A DNA stretch of 64,000 nucleotides from Streptomyces fragilis (GTDB lineage: Bacteria; Actinomycetota; Actinomycetes; Streptomycetales; Streptomycetaceae), in contig NZ_BEVZ01000004.1 in the NCBI RefSeq assembly GCF_003112515.1, positions 992,001 to 1,056,000 on the forward strand. Reading direction: 5' to 3'. The notes below the pieces were generated by a model, which was not told where the DNA came from, did not search any database, and saw only the letters and a list, made by a program, of their open reading frames with translations. A program made the translations under genes and the position numbers. Positions 12,025 to 24,746 of this stretch are shown here, one piece after another. Position 1 is the first letter of the stretch. Every line of letters starts with the position of its first letter.

Positions 12025-12927
12025 ATGGCCTCACCTCTGACCGCCGACGCCCTCGTCAGAGCCCTACGGAACGAGGGCGTGAAGGTGGTCGAGCACTCCG
12101 GCTGGCGCACCAACAACCGGAACGCGAAGGGAGCCTGGGGACCGGTCAACGGCGTGATGATCCACCACACGGTGACCTCCGGCACCGACGCGACCGTCCG
12201 CCTGTGCTTCGAGGGCCGGTCGGACCTGCCCGGCCCCCTCTGCCACGGCGTGATCGCCAAGGACGGCACCGTCCACCTGGTCGGCAACGGCCGCGCCAAC
12301 CACGCCGGCCTGGGCGACGACGACGTGCTGCGCGCGGTGGTCGCCGAGTCGGCGGCGCTGCCCACGCCCAACGAGAACAACACCGACGGCAACGCCCGCT
12401 TCTACGGCTTCGAATGCGTCAACCTGGGCGACGGCAAGGATCCCTGGCCCGCCGCCCAGCTCGAGGCGATAGAGGCGGCCTCGGCGGCGATCTGCCGCGC
12501 CCACGACTGGAGCGCGCGCTCGGTGATCGGCCACAAGGAGTGGACCAACACCAAGATCGACCCTCGCGGCTTCTCGATGGCCGGCATGCGCGAGCGCATC
12601 GCCACCCGCCTCGGCCAGGCCGCCCCGACCCCGCCCCCGCAGCCCGTGGTGGACCTGTCGCGGCTCGTGACGGCCGCACGGACCGACCCCGGCGCCTCAG
12701 GCACGCCCGTCACCTACGCGGGCGTGAAGACGGTGGAGCGGGCCCTGGTGGCCGAGGGGCTGCTCGCCGCGGCGTACGCGGACGGCCACTACGGCACGCA
12801 GACCCTGACCGCCTATGCCGCCTGGCAGCGGCGCTGCGGCTACTCGGGCGCCGACGCGGACGGCATCCCGGGCATGACCACGCTGAGCCGGCTGGGCGCG
12901 AAGCACGGCTTCACCGTCCAGGCCTGA
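12025..12927 (+). CDS. N-acetylmuramoyl-L-alanine amidase with peptidoglycan-binding domain, endolysin-like
   Basis: A 300-residue protein with an N-terminal Amidase_2/PGRP-type domain (residues about 20-195), which cuts the bond between muramic acid and the stem peptide, and a C-terminal peptidoglycan-binding-like repeat (about 230-298). Likely zinc ligands are His47 or His48 (MIHHTVTSG) and His170 (IGHKEW). The start at ATG 12025 follows AAGGGAA and gives MASPLTADAL; there is no signal peptide or lipobox. This domain order without export signal resembles endolysins of actinophages rather than secreted cell-wall amidases. No holin or other phage gene is adjacent. It is divergent from rpsL. 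The enzyme class is secure; a lysis or domesticated role is inference. Confidence 0.85.
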   Translation: MASPLTADALVRALRNEGVKVVEHSGWRTNNRNAKGAWGPVNGVMIHHTVTSGTDATVRLCFEGRSDLPGPLCHGVIAKDGTVHLVGNGRANHAGLGDDDVLRAVVAESAALPTPNENNTDGNARFYGFECVNLGDGKDPWPAAQLEAIEAASAAICRAHDWSARSVIGHKEWTNTKIDPRGFSMAGMRERIATRLGQAAPTPPPQPVVDLSRLVTAARTDPGASGTPVTYAGVKTVERALVAEGLLAAAYADGHYGTQTLTAYAAWQRRCGYSGADADGIPGMTTLSRLGAKHGFTVQA

Positions 12928-13219
12928 CGCGCGCCCTGTCCTTCGCACCGGAGTAGCGCACGGCCCGCCCGTGTCGCGGCCACCCCCCACCGCCGCACAG
13001 CACTCCCACCACCACGCAGCACCTCCTCCACCGCCGCGCAGCACCTTTACCCGCGCAGCACCCGCGCCGCCACGCGGCACTCCCACCACCGCGCGACACC
13101 CCGCCGCCACGCGGTACTCCCACCCGCGCGGCACCTTCGTCGCCGCGCTGCACTCCCGCCCGCGCGGCGCCCTCGCCGCCACGCCGCGGCCCGCTGCGGC
13201 CCACTGCGGCCCGCTTCGG
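12928..13219. repeat. Degenerate low-complexity repeat region
   Basis: Most of these 292 bp (about 12990-13200) consist of imperfect iterations around CCGCGCAGCAC / CACGCGGCACTCCCAC / CCGCGCGGCACC, spaced some 20-30 bp apart. Open frames cross it on both strands but have repetitive Ala/Pro/Arg or Gly/Arg composition and no starts with ribosome-binding sites. I see no gene and no clear terminator for the amidase. Confidence 0.5.
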
Positions 13220-13756
13220 TCAGTTCACCGCCGCGGTCAGCGCCACCAGCCAGTAGACGCTCCAGCCGGCGATCCATATCCAGCCCAGCACCAGGCCGGC
13301 TATCGCACAACCGTCGCCCTGCTGGCCCGAGGCACGGATCTCGGAGCGCGCCTGGTGGCCCAGCGCCACCGCCGGAATGCTGGTGAGCCCCGCGGTCATC
13401 ACCGTCAGGATGCCGAGCACCATCGCCGCTGTGGCCTTGCCGTTGGTCGTGCCCGGGTAGGGCGCCGGCCGGAACACCGGAGCGGCGCCGTAGGAGCCCC
13501 GCACGGCCGGCGGCCCGTAGAAGGGCACCGCGGGCGGGGCGGAGACGGGCCCCTGCGGCAGATCGGCGACCAGACCGGACAGCTCCGCCTGGGTGCGGGC
13601 CGCGTAGGCCCGGGTCACCCGCTGCTCGAACTCTGTCTTGCCGAGCCGCCCCTCGGCGTAACCGGCACGGAGTACGTCGACCGCGCGCTCGCGGTCGGCC
13701 GTCGACGCCAGCATCGGGCTGCCTCCCCCGTACGGGGACCAGGGCTGCATGGGCAT
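13220..13756 (-). CDS. DUF1707 and DUF4190 domain membrane protein
   Basis: A 178-residue protein. Residues about 15-62 form the DUF1707 domain typical of actinobacteria (TADRERAVDVLRAGYAEGRL, then KTEFEQRV). A proline-rich linker leads to two membrane segments of the DUF4190 type (about 108-135 and 150-175), the latter Trp-rich. The start ATG 13756 (MPMQPWSPYGGG) follows GAGAGGGG; an internal Met (MLASTADRERA) is a possible alternative. Function is unknown; DUF1707 proteins are thought to be small membrane-associated proteins. It sits alone between the amidase and rpoC. Confidence 0.85.
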   Translation of the reverse strand: MPMQPWSPYGGGSPMLASTADRERAVDVLRAGYAEGRLGKTEFEQRVTRAYAARTQAELSGLVADLPQGPVSAPPAVPFYGPPAVRGSYGAAPVFRPAPYPGTTNGKATAAMVLGILTVMTAGLTSIPAVALGHQARSEIRASGQQGDGCAIAGLVLGWIWIAGWSVYWLVALTAAVN

Positions 13757-13939
13757 ATCGGCACCACCCCTCTCCTCTGCCCGTAAAACGCCCGCCGCCC
13801 GGCCCGCGGTTCCCGCCTCGCCCCGATTCCCCCGTCCGGCCCACAAGCGCCCCGGACCCCGCACGCCGCGCCGCAGGAGCACCGTCGGGCCCGGGACGGG
13901 CCGCCGCCGAAGCGCTGACACTCCCCCGGACAGCCCGAA

Positions 13940-13970
13940 GGGCGGCCACCCCCACAGGGGGTGACCGCCC
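13940..13970 (-). terminator. rpoC terminator
   Basis: GGGCGGCCACCCCC (13940-13953) pairs with 13957-13970 across a 3-base loop with a single mismatch. It lies 37 bp past the rpoC stop and ends the rpoBC transcript. Confidence 0.85.
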
Positions 13971-14006
13971 TCAGGTCACGCGGACCTACCGCTCAGCGCG
14001 GATCGC

Positions 14007-17906
<3,900 letters not shown>

Positions 17907-18008
17907 TATGCGTCAATCCCTCTCAGGGTTGTAAGTCTGTGGTCTGAAACGGGGGTCGCGGGATCGGCGGGGGCCGGCCTCAAGGGCAGGCCCCCCACCG
18001 GACTCCCG

Positions 18009-21000
18009 TCAGACCTCTTCGACGCTGCTCGGCTCGCGCCGCGACAGGTCGATGCCGAGCTCCTCCGCAGCGCGGAAGACGTCCTCGTCGGTGTCACGCA
18101 TCTCGATGGACATACCGTCGCTGGACAGCACCTCCACGTTGAGGCAAAGGGACTGCATCTCCTTGATGAGCACCTTGAAGGACTCGGGGATGCCGGGCTC
18201 AGGGATGTTCTCGCCCTTGACGATGGCCTCGTAGACCTTCACGCGGCCGGTCACGTCGTCGGACTTGATGGTCAGCAGCTCCTGGAGCGCGTAGGCGGCG
18301 CCGTAGGCCTCGAGGGCCCACACCTCCATCTCGCCGAAGCGCTGGCCACCGAACTGGGCCTTACCACCCAGCGGCTGCTGGGTGATCATCGAGTACGGGC
18401 CGGTCGAGCGGGCGTGCAGCTTGTCGTCGACCAGGTGGTGCAGCTTGAGGATGTACATGTACCCGACCGAGATCGGGTCCGGGAACGGCTCGCCGGAGCG
18501 GCCGTCGAACAGCCTCGCCTTGCCGGACGGCAGGACCATGCGGTTGCCGTCGCGGTTCGGGATGGTGTGCTGCAGCAGGCCGGCCAGCTCGTCCTCGCGG
18601 GCGCCGTCGAACACCGGGGTGGCGACGTTGGTGCCGGGCTCGACCGCGTCGGCGCCGATCGCCTGGAGGCGACGGGCCCACTCGTCGGCCAGGCCGGAGA
18701 CGTCCCAGCCGCGGCTGGCGAGCCAGCCGAGGTGGATCTCCAGCACCTGTCCCGGGTTCATTCGGGACGGCACACCCAGCGGGTTGAGGATGATGTCGAC
18801 CGGGGTGCCGTCCTCCAGGAACGGCATGTCCTCGATCGGCAGGATCTTCGAGATGACGCCCTTGTTGCCGTGACGGCCGGCGAGCTTGTCACCGTCGGTG
18901 ATCTTGCGCTTCTGCGCGACGTAGACGCGGACCAGCTGGTTCACGCCCGGCGGCAGCTCGTCGCCCTCCTCGCGGTCGAAGACGCGCACGCCGATGACCT
19001 TGCCGGTCTCGCCGTGCGGCACCTTCAGCGAGGTGTCGCGGACCTCACGGGCCTTCTCACCGAAGATGGCGCGCAGCAGGCGCTCCTCCGGCGTCAGCTC
19101 GGTCTCGCCCTTGGGCGTGACCTTGCCGACCAGGATGTCGCCGGCGATGACCTCGGCGCCGATGCGGATGATGCCGCGCTCGTCGAGGTCGGCCAGGACC
19201 TCCTCGGAGACGTTCGGGATGTCCCGGGTGATCTCCTCGGGGCCGAGCTTGGTGTCACGGGCGTCGACCTCGTGCTCCTCGATGTGGATCGAGGAGAGGA
19301 CGTCGTCCTGCACGAGGCGCTGCGACAGGATGATCGCGTCCTCGTAGTTGTGACCCTCCCACGGCATGAACGCCACGAGCAGGTTCTTGCCGAGGGCCAT
19401 CTCGCCGTTCTCGGTGGCAGGGCCGTCGGCGAGGACCTGACCGGTGATGATCCGGTCGCCCTCGTTGACGATGACCTTCTGGTTGACCGAGGTGCCCTGG
19501 TTGGAGCGGGAGAACTTGGCCAGGCGGTACGTGATGTACGTGCCGTCGTCGTTGGCCGTGGTGATGTAGTCCGCGGAGACCTCCTGGACCACACCGTCCT
19601 TCTCGGCCTTGACCACGTCGCCGGCGTCGACGGCGGAGCGGTACTCCATGCCGGTGCCGACGAGCGGGGCCTCGCTCTTGATGAGCGGCACGGCCTGACG
19701 CATCATGTTCGCGCCCATGAGGGCACGGTTGGCGTCGTCGTGCTCGAGGAACGGGATCATGGCGGTCGCGACCGACACCATCTGGCGCGGCGAGACGTCC
19801 ATGTAGTCCACGTCCTCGCCGCCGACGTAGTCGACCTCGCCGCCCTTGCGGCGGACCAGGACGCGCGCCTCGGCGAACCGCATCTCGTCGGTCAGCGGGG
19901 CGTTGGCCTGCGCGATGACGAAGCGGTCCTCCTCGTCGGCGGTCAGGTAGTCGACGTCGTCGGTGACCTGGCCGTCGACCACCTTGCGGTAGGGGGTCTC
20001 GACGAAGCCGAACGCGTTGACGCGGCCGTAGGAGGCGAGCGAGCCGATCAGACCGATGTTCGGGCCTTCAGGGGTCTCGATCGGGCACATGCGGCCGTAG
20101 TGCGACGGGTGGACGTCACGGACCTCGAAGCCGGCCCGCTCACGGGACAGACCGCCGGGGCCCAGCGCCGACAGGCGGCGCTTGTGGGTGAGACCCGACA
20201 GCGGGTTGTTCTGGTCCATGAACTGGGACAGCTGGCTGGTGCCGAAGAACTCCTTGATGGAGGCGACGACCGGCCGGATGTTGATCAGGGTCTGCGGCGT
20301 GATCGCCTCGACGTCCTGGGTGGTCATGCGCTCGCGCACGACGCGCTCCATACGGGCGAGACCCGTACGGACCTGGTTCTGGATCAGCTCGCCGACGTTG
20401 CGCAGGCGGCGGTTGCCGAAGTGGTCGATGTCGTCGGTCTCGACGACCACGGTCGAACCGTTGTCACCGACCGTCTCGGTCTCGCCGGCGTGCAGCTTCA
20501 CCAGGTACTTGATCGTCGAGAGGATGTCCTCGACGGTCAGGATGCCGGCGTCGAGCGGGGCGTCGGCGCCCAGCTTCTTGTTGACCTTGTAGCGGCCGAC
20601 CTTGGCGAGGTCGTAGCGCTTGGGGTTGAAGTAGAGGTTCTCGAGCAGCGTCTGCGCGGCCTCACGGGTCGGCGGCTCGCCCGGACGCAGCTTGCGGTAG
20701 ATGTCCAGCAGCGCGTCGTCCTGGCCCTGGGTGTGGTCCTTCTCCAGGGTGGCGCGGATCGACTCGTACTCGCCGAACTCCTCGAGGATCTGCTCGGTGG
20801 TGTAGCCGAGGGCCTTGAGCAACACGGTGACCGACTGCTTGCGCTTGCGGTCGATGCGGACACCGACCATGTCGCGCTTGTCGATCTCCATCTCCAGCCA
20901 GGCACCCCGGGACGGGATGATCTTGGCGGAGAAGATGTCCTTGTCGGACGTCTTGTCGATCGACGAGTCGAAGTAGACACCGGGGGAACGGACCAGCTGC

Positions 21001-21494
21001 GAGACCACGACACGCTCGGTGCCGTTGATCACGAAGGTGCCCTTGTTCGTCATGAGCGGGAAGTCGCCCATGAAGACCGTCTGGGACTTGATCTCGCCGG
21101 TCTCGTTGTTGGTGAACTCGGCGGTGACGAAGAGCGGGGCCGCGTACGTGAAGTCGCGCTCCTTGCACTCGTCGATGGAGTTCTTCGGAGGCTCGAAACG
21201 GTGGTCGCGGAAGGTCAGCGACATCGACCCGGAGAAGTCCTCGATCGGGGAGATCTCCTCGAAGATCTCCTCCAGACCGGACTTGGTGGGGACGTCCTGA
21301 CCTGACTCCAGAGCCGCCTCGACGCGAGCCTTCCACGCGTCGTTGCCGAGCAGCCAGTCGAAGCTCTCGGTTTGCAGCGCCAGAAGGTTCGGAACCTCGA
21401 GGGGCTCCTTGATCTTTGCAAAGGAGATGCGCAGCGGGGCGGTGCTGGCACCGTTGTTCGTATTCGCGGTCGAGGCAGTGCGCGAGGCGGCCAA
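18009..21494 (-). CDS. rpoB: RNA polymerase beta subunit
   Basis: A 1161-residue beta subunit. The start is TTG 21494, just after GGAAGGA, giving MAASRTASTANTNNG, which matches the streptomycete N-terminus and length; the ATG at 21524 would add ten residues. The rifampicin pocket (SQLSQFMDQNNPLSGLTHKR and RRLSALGPGG) looks wild type, so no common rifampicin-resistance change is seen. The protein forms the other half of the active-site cleft with beta'. It has its own promoter about 160 nt upstream and reads on into rpoC. Confidence 0.98.
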   Translation of the reverse strand: MAASRTASTANTNNGASTAPLRISFAKIKEPLEVPNLLALQTESFDWLLGNDAWKARVEAALESGQDVPTKSGLEEIFEEISPIEDFSGSMSLTFRDHRFEPPKNSIDECKERDFTYAAPLFVTAEFTNNETGEIKSQTVFMGDFPLMTNKGTFVINGTERVVVSQLVRSPGVYFDSSIDKTSDKDIFSAKIIPSRGAWLEMEIDKRDMVGVRIDRKRKQSVTVLLKALGYTTEQILEEFGEYESIRATLEKDHTQGQDDALLDIYRKLRPGEPPTREAAQTLLENLYFNPKRYDLAKVGRYKVNKKLGADAPLDAGILTVEDILSTIKYLVKLHAGETETVGDNGSTVVVETDDIDHFGNRRLRNVGELIQNQVRTGLARMERVVRERMTTQDVEAITPQTLINIRPVVASIKEFFGTSQLSQFMDQNNPLSGLTHKRRLSALGPGGLSRERAGFEVRDVHPSHYGRMCPIETPEGPNIGLIGSLASYGRVNAFGFVETPYRKVVDGQVTDDVDYLTADEEDRFVIAQANAPLTDEMRFAEARVLVRRKGGEVDYVGGEDVDYMDVSPRQMVSVATAMIPFLEHDDANRALMGANMMRQAVPLIKSEAPLVGTGMEYRSAVDAGDVVKAEKDGVVQEVSADYITTANDDGTYITYRLAKFSRSNQGTSVNQKVIVNEGDRIITGQVLADGPATENGEMALGKNLLVAFMPWEGHNYEDAIILSQRLVQDDVLSSIHIEEHEVDARDTKLGPEEITRDIPNVSEEVLADLDERGIIRIGAEVIAGDILVGKVTPKGETELTPEERLLRAIFGEKAREVRDTSLKVPHGETGKVIGVRVFDREEGDELPPGVNQLVRVYVAQKRKITDGDKLAGRHGNKGVISKILPIEDMPFLEDGTPVDIILNPLGVPSRMNPGQVLEIHLGWLASRGWDVSGLADEWARRLQAIGADAVEPGTNVATPVFDGAREDELAGLLQHTIPNRDGNRMVLPSGKARLFDGRSGEPFPDPISVGYMYILKLHHLVDDKLHARSTGPYSMITQQPLGGKAQFGGQRFGEMEVWALEAYGAAYALQELLTIKSDDVTGRVKVYEAIVKGENIPEPGIPESFKVLIKEMQSLCLNVEVLSSDGMSIEMRDTDEDVFRAAEELGIDLSRREPSSVEEV

Positions 21495-21661
21495 GAGGGG
21501 GTCCTTCCGAGGGCTCGGACTCACTACGCGCGTACCGGCCCCCCGCAGAGGGGAGGAAGAGTGGACGTCGTCCCAGGTGGGACGGTCCGGCCTTCCTGGC
21601 TCGAGCGAGGGCAGACCCCTGGTGACGGGCAGGGGGCAGCTAACAGGCAGCGCAAAGGGTC

Positions 21662-21690
21662 AGTGTAGCCACATGGCTCACTGATGTCCA
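21662..21690 (-). promoter_or_regulatory. rpoB promoter
   Basis: On the minus strand TGGACA (21685-21690) and TACACT (21662-21667) are spaced by 17 bp, a strong match to HrdB promoters. Transcription would start near 21655, giving an rpoB leader of about 160 nt. Together with the hairpin after rplL this allows rpoBC to be expressed independently of rplJL. Confidence 0.75.
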
Positions 21691-21694
21691 GTGC

Positions 21695-22049
21695 GGGTAT
21701 GCCCGAACCCCACGAATGCCGCTGACCCTCGCTGTTCTCACCTTGTCTCGACACCGTCTTCGACGACGCCTCGTGCTGGAGCGATATCCCCCTGCCGTCA
21801 GCGCACGGTGATACTGCCCTCTTCGCCGCCGATCCATGCCTCGGATACGGATCGTGTCGCGGCGCGAACTGAGAATCGCGCGCCGCGTGCGGTTCGTCAA
21901 GGGCTCCCCGCCGTCCGGCTGCTCCCCGGCGGCGCGCTGCCACGGCCACCGAAAGCACTGCGTGCGGGACTCCCCCGGGCACGGCGAAGATCACCATACC
22001 CCGAGCAACGGACACCGCAAGGAGCCCGCCGGGCGGCCCGTGGAACGCC
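21695..22049. other. rplL-rpoB intergenic region
   Basis: No gene is supported in this stretch; the whole gap from rplL to rpoB is 664 bp. It holds the rplL hairpin on the rplL side and the rpoB promoter on the rpoB side. Open frames here have no ribosome-binding sites and no recognisable products. Confidence 0.6.
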
Positions 22050-22083
22050 GAAGAGCGACCACCCACTTGGGTGATCGCTCTTC
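22050..22083 (-). terminator. Hairpin after rplL
   Basis: GAAGAGCGA (22050-22058) pairs with 22075-22083, and after one mismatch the stem continues with CACCCA opposite TGGGTG to a 2-nt loop. It lies 76 bp past the rplL stop. It probably ends or attenuates the rplJL message ahead of rpoB. Confidence 0.75.
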
Positions 22084-22158
22084 GGTGCTTCAGCGTTACA
22101 GCCCGCTCACGCGGAGGCTGTGACGGCCGAGCGTGGATCCCTGCGGACCCGGAAGGTC

Positions 22159-22545
22159 TTACTTGACCTCGACGGAGGCGCCGGCGCCCTTGAGGGACTC
22201 GGCGGCCTTCTCCGCGGCCTCCTTGTTGACCTTCTCGAGGACGGGCTTCGGGGTGCCGTCGACGAGGTCCTTGGCCTCCTTCAGGCCCAGGGAGGTCAGC
22301 TCACGCACGACCTTGATGACCTGGATCTTCTTGTCGCCGGCGCCGGTGAGGATGACGTCGAACTCGTCCTTCTCCTCGACGGCCTCGGCGGCGCCACCGG
22401 CGGCACCACCGGCGACGACGACCGGCGCGGCAGCGGCGGCGGTGACGTCGAACTTCTCCTCGAAGGCCTTCACGAACTCGGAGAGCTCGATGAGGGTCAT
22501 CTCCTCGAACTGGGCAAGCAGGTCTTCCTGGCTGAGCTTCGCCAT
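22159..22545 (-). CDS. rplL: 50S ribosomal protein L7/L12
   Basis: A 128-residue stalk protein that recruits translation GTPases. It has an N-terminal dimerisation helix region (MAKLSQEDLLAQFEEMTLIE), an Ala/Gly hinge (about 42-60) and the C-terminal factor-binding domain containing KIQVIKVVRELTSLGLKEAK. The start ATG 22545 follows GGAAGGA. It is 149 bp after rplJ and forms the L10(L12) complex with its product. Confidence 0.99.
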   Translation of the reverse strand: MAKLSQEDLLAQFEEMTLIELSEFVKAFEEKFDVTAAAAAPVVVAGGAAGGAAEAVEEKDEFDVILTGAGDKKIQVIKVVRELTSLGLKEAKDLVDGTPKPVLEKVNKEAAEKAAESLKGAGASVEVK

Positions 22546-22694
22546 GATGGCGGTCCTTCCACTCAATCGGCAGGTGGTGCCGGATGTACTGGGTGAGGCG
22601 GGCGTACGTTGGGCCCGCTGTTGATCTCCGCCGCTTCGCTCTCGCGACCAGTTGGTCTCAGGAGCGGGCCGCGGCGATCAGAAAGCGAGCCGAA

Positions 22695-23225
22695 TTACTC
22701 GGCACCGCCCTGCTCGTCCTGCTTGGCACGAAGCGCGTCCACGGTGCGGACGAGCTTCGACGGGAGCGCCTGGAAGAGCGAAGCAGCCTGGGACTGCTTG
22801 CCCTTGAACGCACCGGCCAGCTTGGACAGCAGAACCTCGCGGGACTCGAGGTCCGCAAGCTTCTTGATCTCGTCGGCGGACAGCGCCTTGCCGTCAAGGA
22901 CACCGCCCTTGATGACGAGATTCGGGTTCTCCTTGGCGAAGTCACGGAGACCCTTCGCCGACTCCACCGGGTCACCGGTGACGAAGGCGACCGCCGTCGG
23001 ACCGTTGAACAGGTCGTCGAGCGAGGAGATCCCGGCCTCGTTGGCCGCAATCTTGGTCAGCGTGTTCTTCACCACGGCGTACTGGGCGTTCTCACCGAGC
23101 GAACGGCGCAGCTGCTTGAGCTGGGCCACGGTGAGACCGCGGTACTCGGTCAGCACGGCGGCGTTGGAGCTGCGGAACGCGTCCACGAGCTCGGCAACCG
23201 CGGCAGCCTTGTCGGGCCTCGCCAT
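22695..23225 (-). CDS. rplJ: 50S ribosomal protein L10
   Basis: A 176-residue L10 protein that anchors L7/L12 dimers to 23S rRNA. It begins MARPDKAAAVAELVDAFRSS and contains the conserved LKQLRRSLGENAQYAVVKNT block. The start ATG 23225 lies after GGAAGGAGG. The leader upstream contains a hairpin plus T-run, so expression is likely controlled by attenuation or by L10 autoregulation. Confidence 0.99.
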   Translation of the reverse strand: MARPDKAAAVAELVDAFRSSNAAVLTEYRGLTVAQLKQLRRSLGENAQYAVVKNTLTKIAANEAGISSLDDLFNGPTAVAFVTGDPVESAKGLRDFAKENPNLVIKGGVLDGKALSADEIKKLADLESREVLLSKLAGAFKGKQSQAASLFQALPSKLVRTVDALRAKQDEQGGAE

Positions 23226-23293
23226 AGAGCCTCGGCCTCCTTCCGGGTGATTCGGACCGCGCGGACCCGAAGGAGGACTGGGAAAAACGAAAC

Positions 23294-23317
23294 GCCCCAT
23301 GCGCAGGCGCACGGGGC
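23294..23317 (-). promoter_or_regulatory. Candidate L10 leader attenuator upstream of rplJ
   Basis: On the minus strand a hairpin of about 10 bp with one mismatch (GCCCCGTGCGC with GCGCATGGGGC) is directly followed by GTTTCGTTTTTCCC, a T-rich tract. It sits about 70 nt upstream of the rplJ start inside a leader of about 230 nt. The position fits L10 leader RNAs, in which the L10 complex controls a terminator in front of rplJ. I have not matched it to a covariance model. Confidence 0.6.
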
Positions 23318-23462
23318 TCAGCTCGACCGTCGCGGCTCACGCCGCTCCGGGAACTACTCCACGGTCACCTACGCGGGTCGTCCGCACTTCAGCGGATCCT
23401 TCGGCCACCGCACCCTCATGCGAGCGCACGGCAACGACCAGCGGTCTTTGGCTTCCTCGGAA

Positions 23463-23492
23463 GAGTACGCGAGGGGGCCGTCCGGGAGCAAA
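23463..23492 (-). promoter_or_regulatory. Candidate rplJ promoter
   Basis: On the minus strand TTGCTC (23487-23492) and TACTCT (23463-23468) are spaced by 18 bp. Transcription would start near 23456, giving a leader of about 230 nt that contains the attenuator-like hairpin. Confidence 0.55.
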
Positions 23493-23523
23493 TCCGCCCG
23501 GGACGGTCCGGACGGGACGGCTC

Positions 23524-23557
23524 CGGGGCCCGCCGCCCGAAGGCGGACCGGGCCCCG
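23524..23557 (-). terminator. Terminator of the lipoprotein gene
   Basis: CGGGGCCC (23524-23531) pairs with GGGCCCCG (23550-23557), and the inner part adds further imperfect GC pairing. It lies 21 bp after the lipoprotein stop and upstream of the rplJ promoter. Confidence 0.6.
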
Positions 23558-23577
23558 TGAACCGGCCGTCCGAGCGG

Positions 23578-24489
23578 TCAGGCTCCGGCGCCGGACATCA
23601 TCTCGGCGAGGTCGAAGGTCTCGGCGGCCGGCGGGGCGGCCACCTTCACCTCGGCCCCGAAGTCCGACATGTCCATCTTGATCTTCATCTCGCCGAGGGA
23701 GGAGTCCATGACGACGTTCATCCGGGTCGGCAGGTCGTCCTCCGTCACCCAGACCTCGATCTCGTAGGACTCCACGCCGGCCTGCTCGACGGTGGCCGCC
23801 AGCTTGTCGCGCTGCTCCTCGTCGAGCTCGGCGAAGGCCTTGTTGGAGTCGATCATCTCCTTGACCGGCACCGTGCCCTTGTAGTGCTCGGCCTGCAGGC
23901 CGTTGACCTTCTCCGGGCCGAGGCTCCGGATGTTCGGCGACTCCAGCAGGATGGCCAGCGACTCGGTCGGGTCCTGGTTCATGTTCTCGTTCATGGCGCC
24001 GGACAGCCCGCCCGCCCCGGCCCCGCCCTCCTTCTCGGCGGCCTTGCCGATCTCGGCGTAGTCGATCTTCATCCAGCGCTTGCCGTCCATCTCGGCGGAG
24101 GCGGCCTCGCCCATGTCCATGTACATGACGTTGTCGACCATCACCGCGCGGATCTCCTCGGGCGCGCCCGCCTGTCCGCCGCCGAGCGCCGCGCCCGACA
24201 TCGTCACGTCGAGCAGCGCCGGGTCCCAGCCCTGCACGCCGGTCATGGTGATCTCGCCCCCCTGCGCGCCGGGGACGGTCATCGTCATCTCGAGGTGGGC
24301 GGTCTTGACCTCGGAGGTCTTCCTGAACGCCGCGGTCAGCGCGGAGACCGGGTCGCCGCCGCCCTTCTCCTCGGTGGCGGCCTGCTCGGCGCCCTTGGCG
24401 GCGTCCTGCTCCTCGCAGGCGGTGGCGCCGGCGACGAGGGCGGTGGCCGCGGCCAGGGCGGCCAGCGGGCGGCGGGTGCGAAGCTTCAT
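23578..24489 (-). CDS. Secreted lipoprotein, LppX/LolA-like fold (unknown function)
   Basis: A 303-residue protein. The start ATG 24489 follows GGGGGGATC and gives a lipoprotein signal peptide (residues 1-26, MKLRTRRPLAAL then a hydrophobic stretch) ending in GATAC, with the lipidated Cys at 26. The mature part shows the beta-rich pattern of LppX/LprG/DUF6612-like proteins, including a lipoprotein-conserved YEIEVWVTEDDLPTRM stretch. Related proteins bind lipids or act as cell-envelope chaperones, but the role is not established here. A conserved position between rplA and rplJ is known from other streptomycetes. It has its own hairpin terminator, so it is probably monocistronic. Confidence 0.85.
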   Translation of the reverse strand: MKLRTRRPLAALAAATALVAGATACEEQDAAKGAEQAATEEKGGGDPVSALTAAFRKTSEVKTAHLEMTMTVPGAQGGEITMTGVQGWDPALLDVTMSGAALGGGQAGAPEEIRAVMVDNVMYMDMGEAASAEMDGKRWMKIDYAEIGKAAEKEGGAGAGGLSGAMNENMNQDPTESLAILLESPNIRSLGPEKVNGLQAEHYKGTVPVKEMIDSNKAFAELDEEQRDKLAATVEQAGVESYEIEVWVTEDDLPTRMNVVMDSSLGEMKIKMDMSDFGAEVKVAAPPAAETFDLAEMMSGAGA

Positions 24490-24678
24490 GGTGATCCCCC
24501 CGGGATCCGTTGTGCGGGTGTGCGAACACGACGCGGAGCGCGCCGAGTTCGACCGGCGCCGACGGCGTCCCCTCCACCCTAGGTACCCGCGCCGACACCG
24601 CATCAGCCTTTTCCCGGCACTCTTGACAACACCCACACTGCCGTCCGCCGGAAACGGTGCCGGCGGCCCGGGGAAACG

Positions 24679-24719
24679 CCGGTGGCCCCGCCCCCCGAGC
24701 AGGGGGGCGGGGCCACCGG
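24679..24719 (-). terminator. rplA terminator
   Basis: A perfect 18-bp stem (CCGGTGGCCCCGCCCCCC at 24679-24696 with 24702-24719) and a 5-nt loop lie 28 bp past the rplA stop. On the minus strand GGCGTTTCCCC follows. Confidence 0.9.
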
Positions 24720-24746
24720 AAAGGACCGTCGCGGTGAGCGTCAGGC

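Noticed and set aside
12697..13182. Minus-strand Gly/Arg-rich frame in the repeat region
   Set aside because: It overlaps the amidase end, has repetitive composition and no start signal; it reflects the degenerate repeat.
18009..21494. Rifampicin-resistance alleles in rpoB
   Set aside because: The resistance-determining region reads as wild type at the usual Ser, His and Asp/Gln positions.
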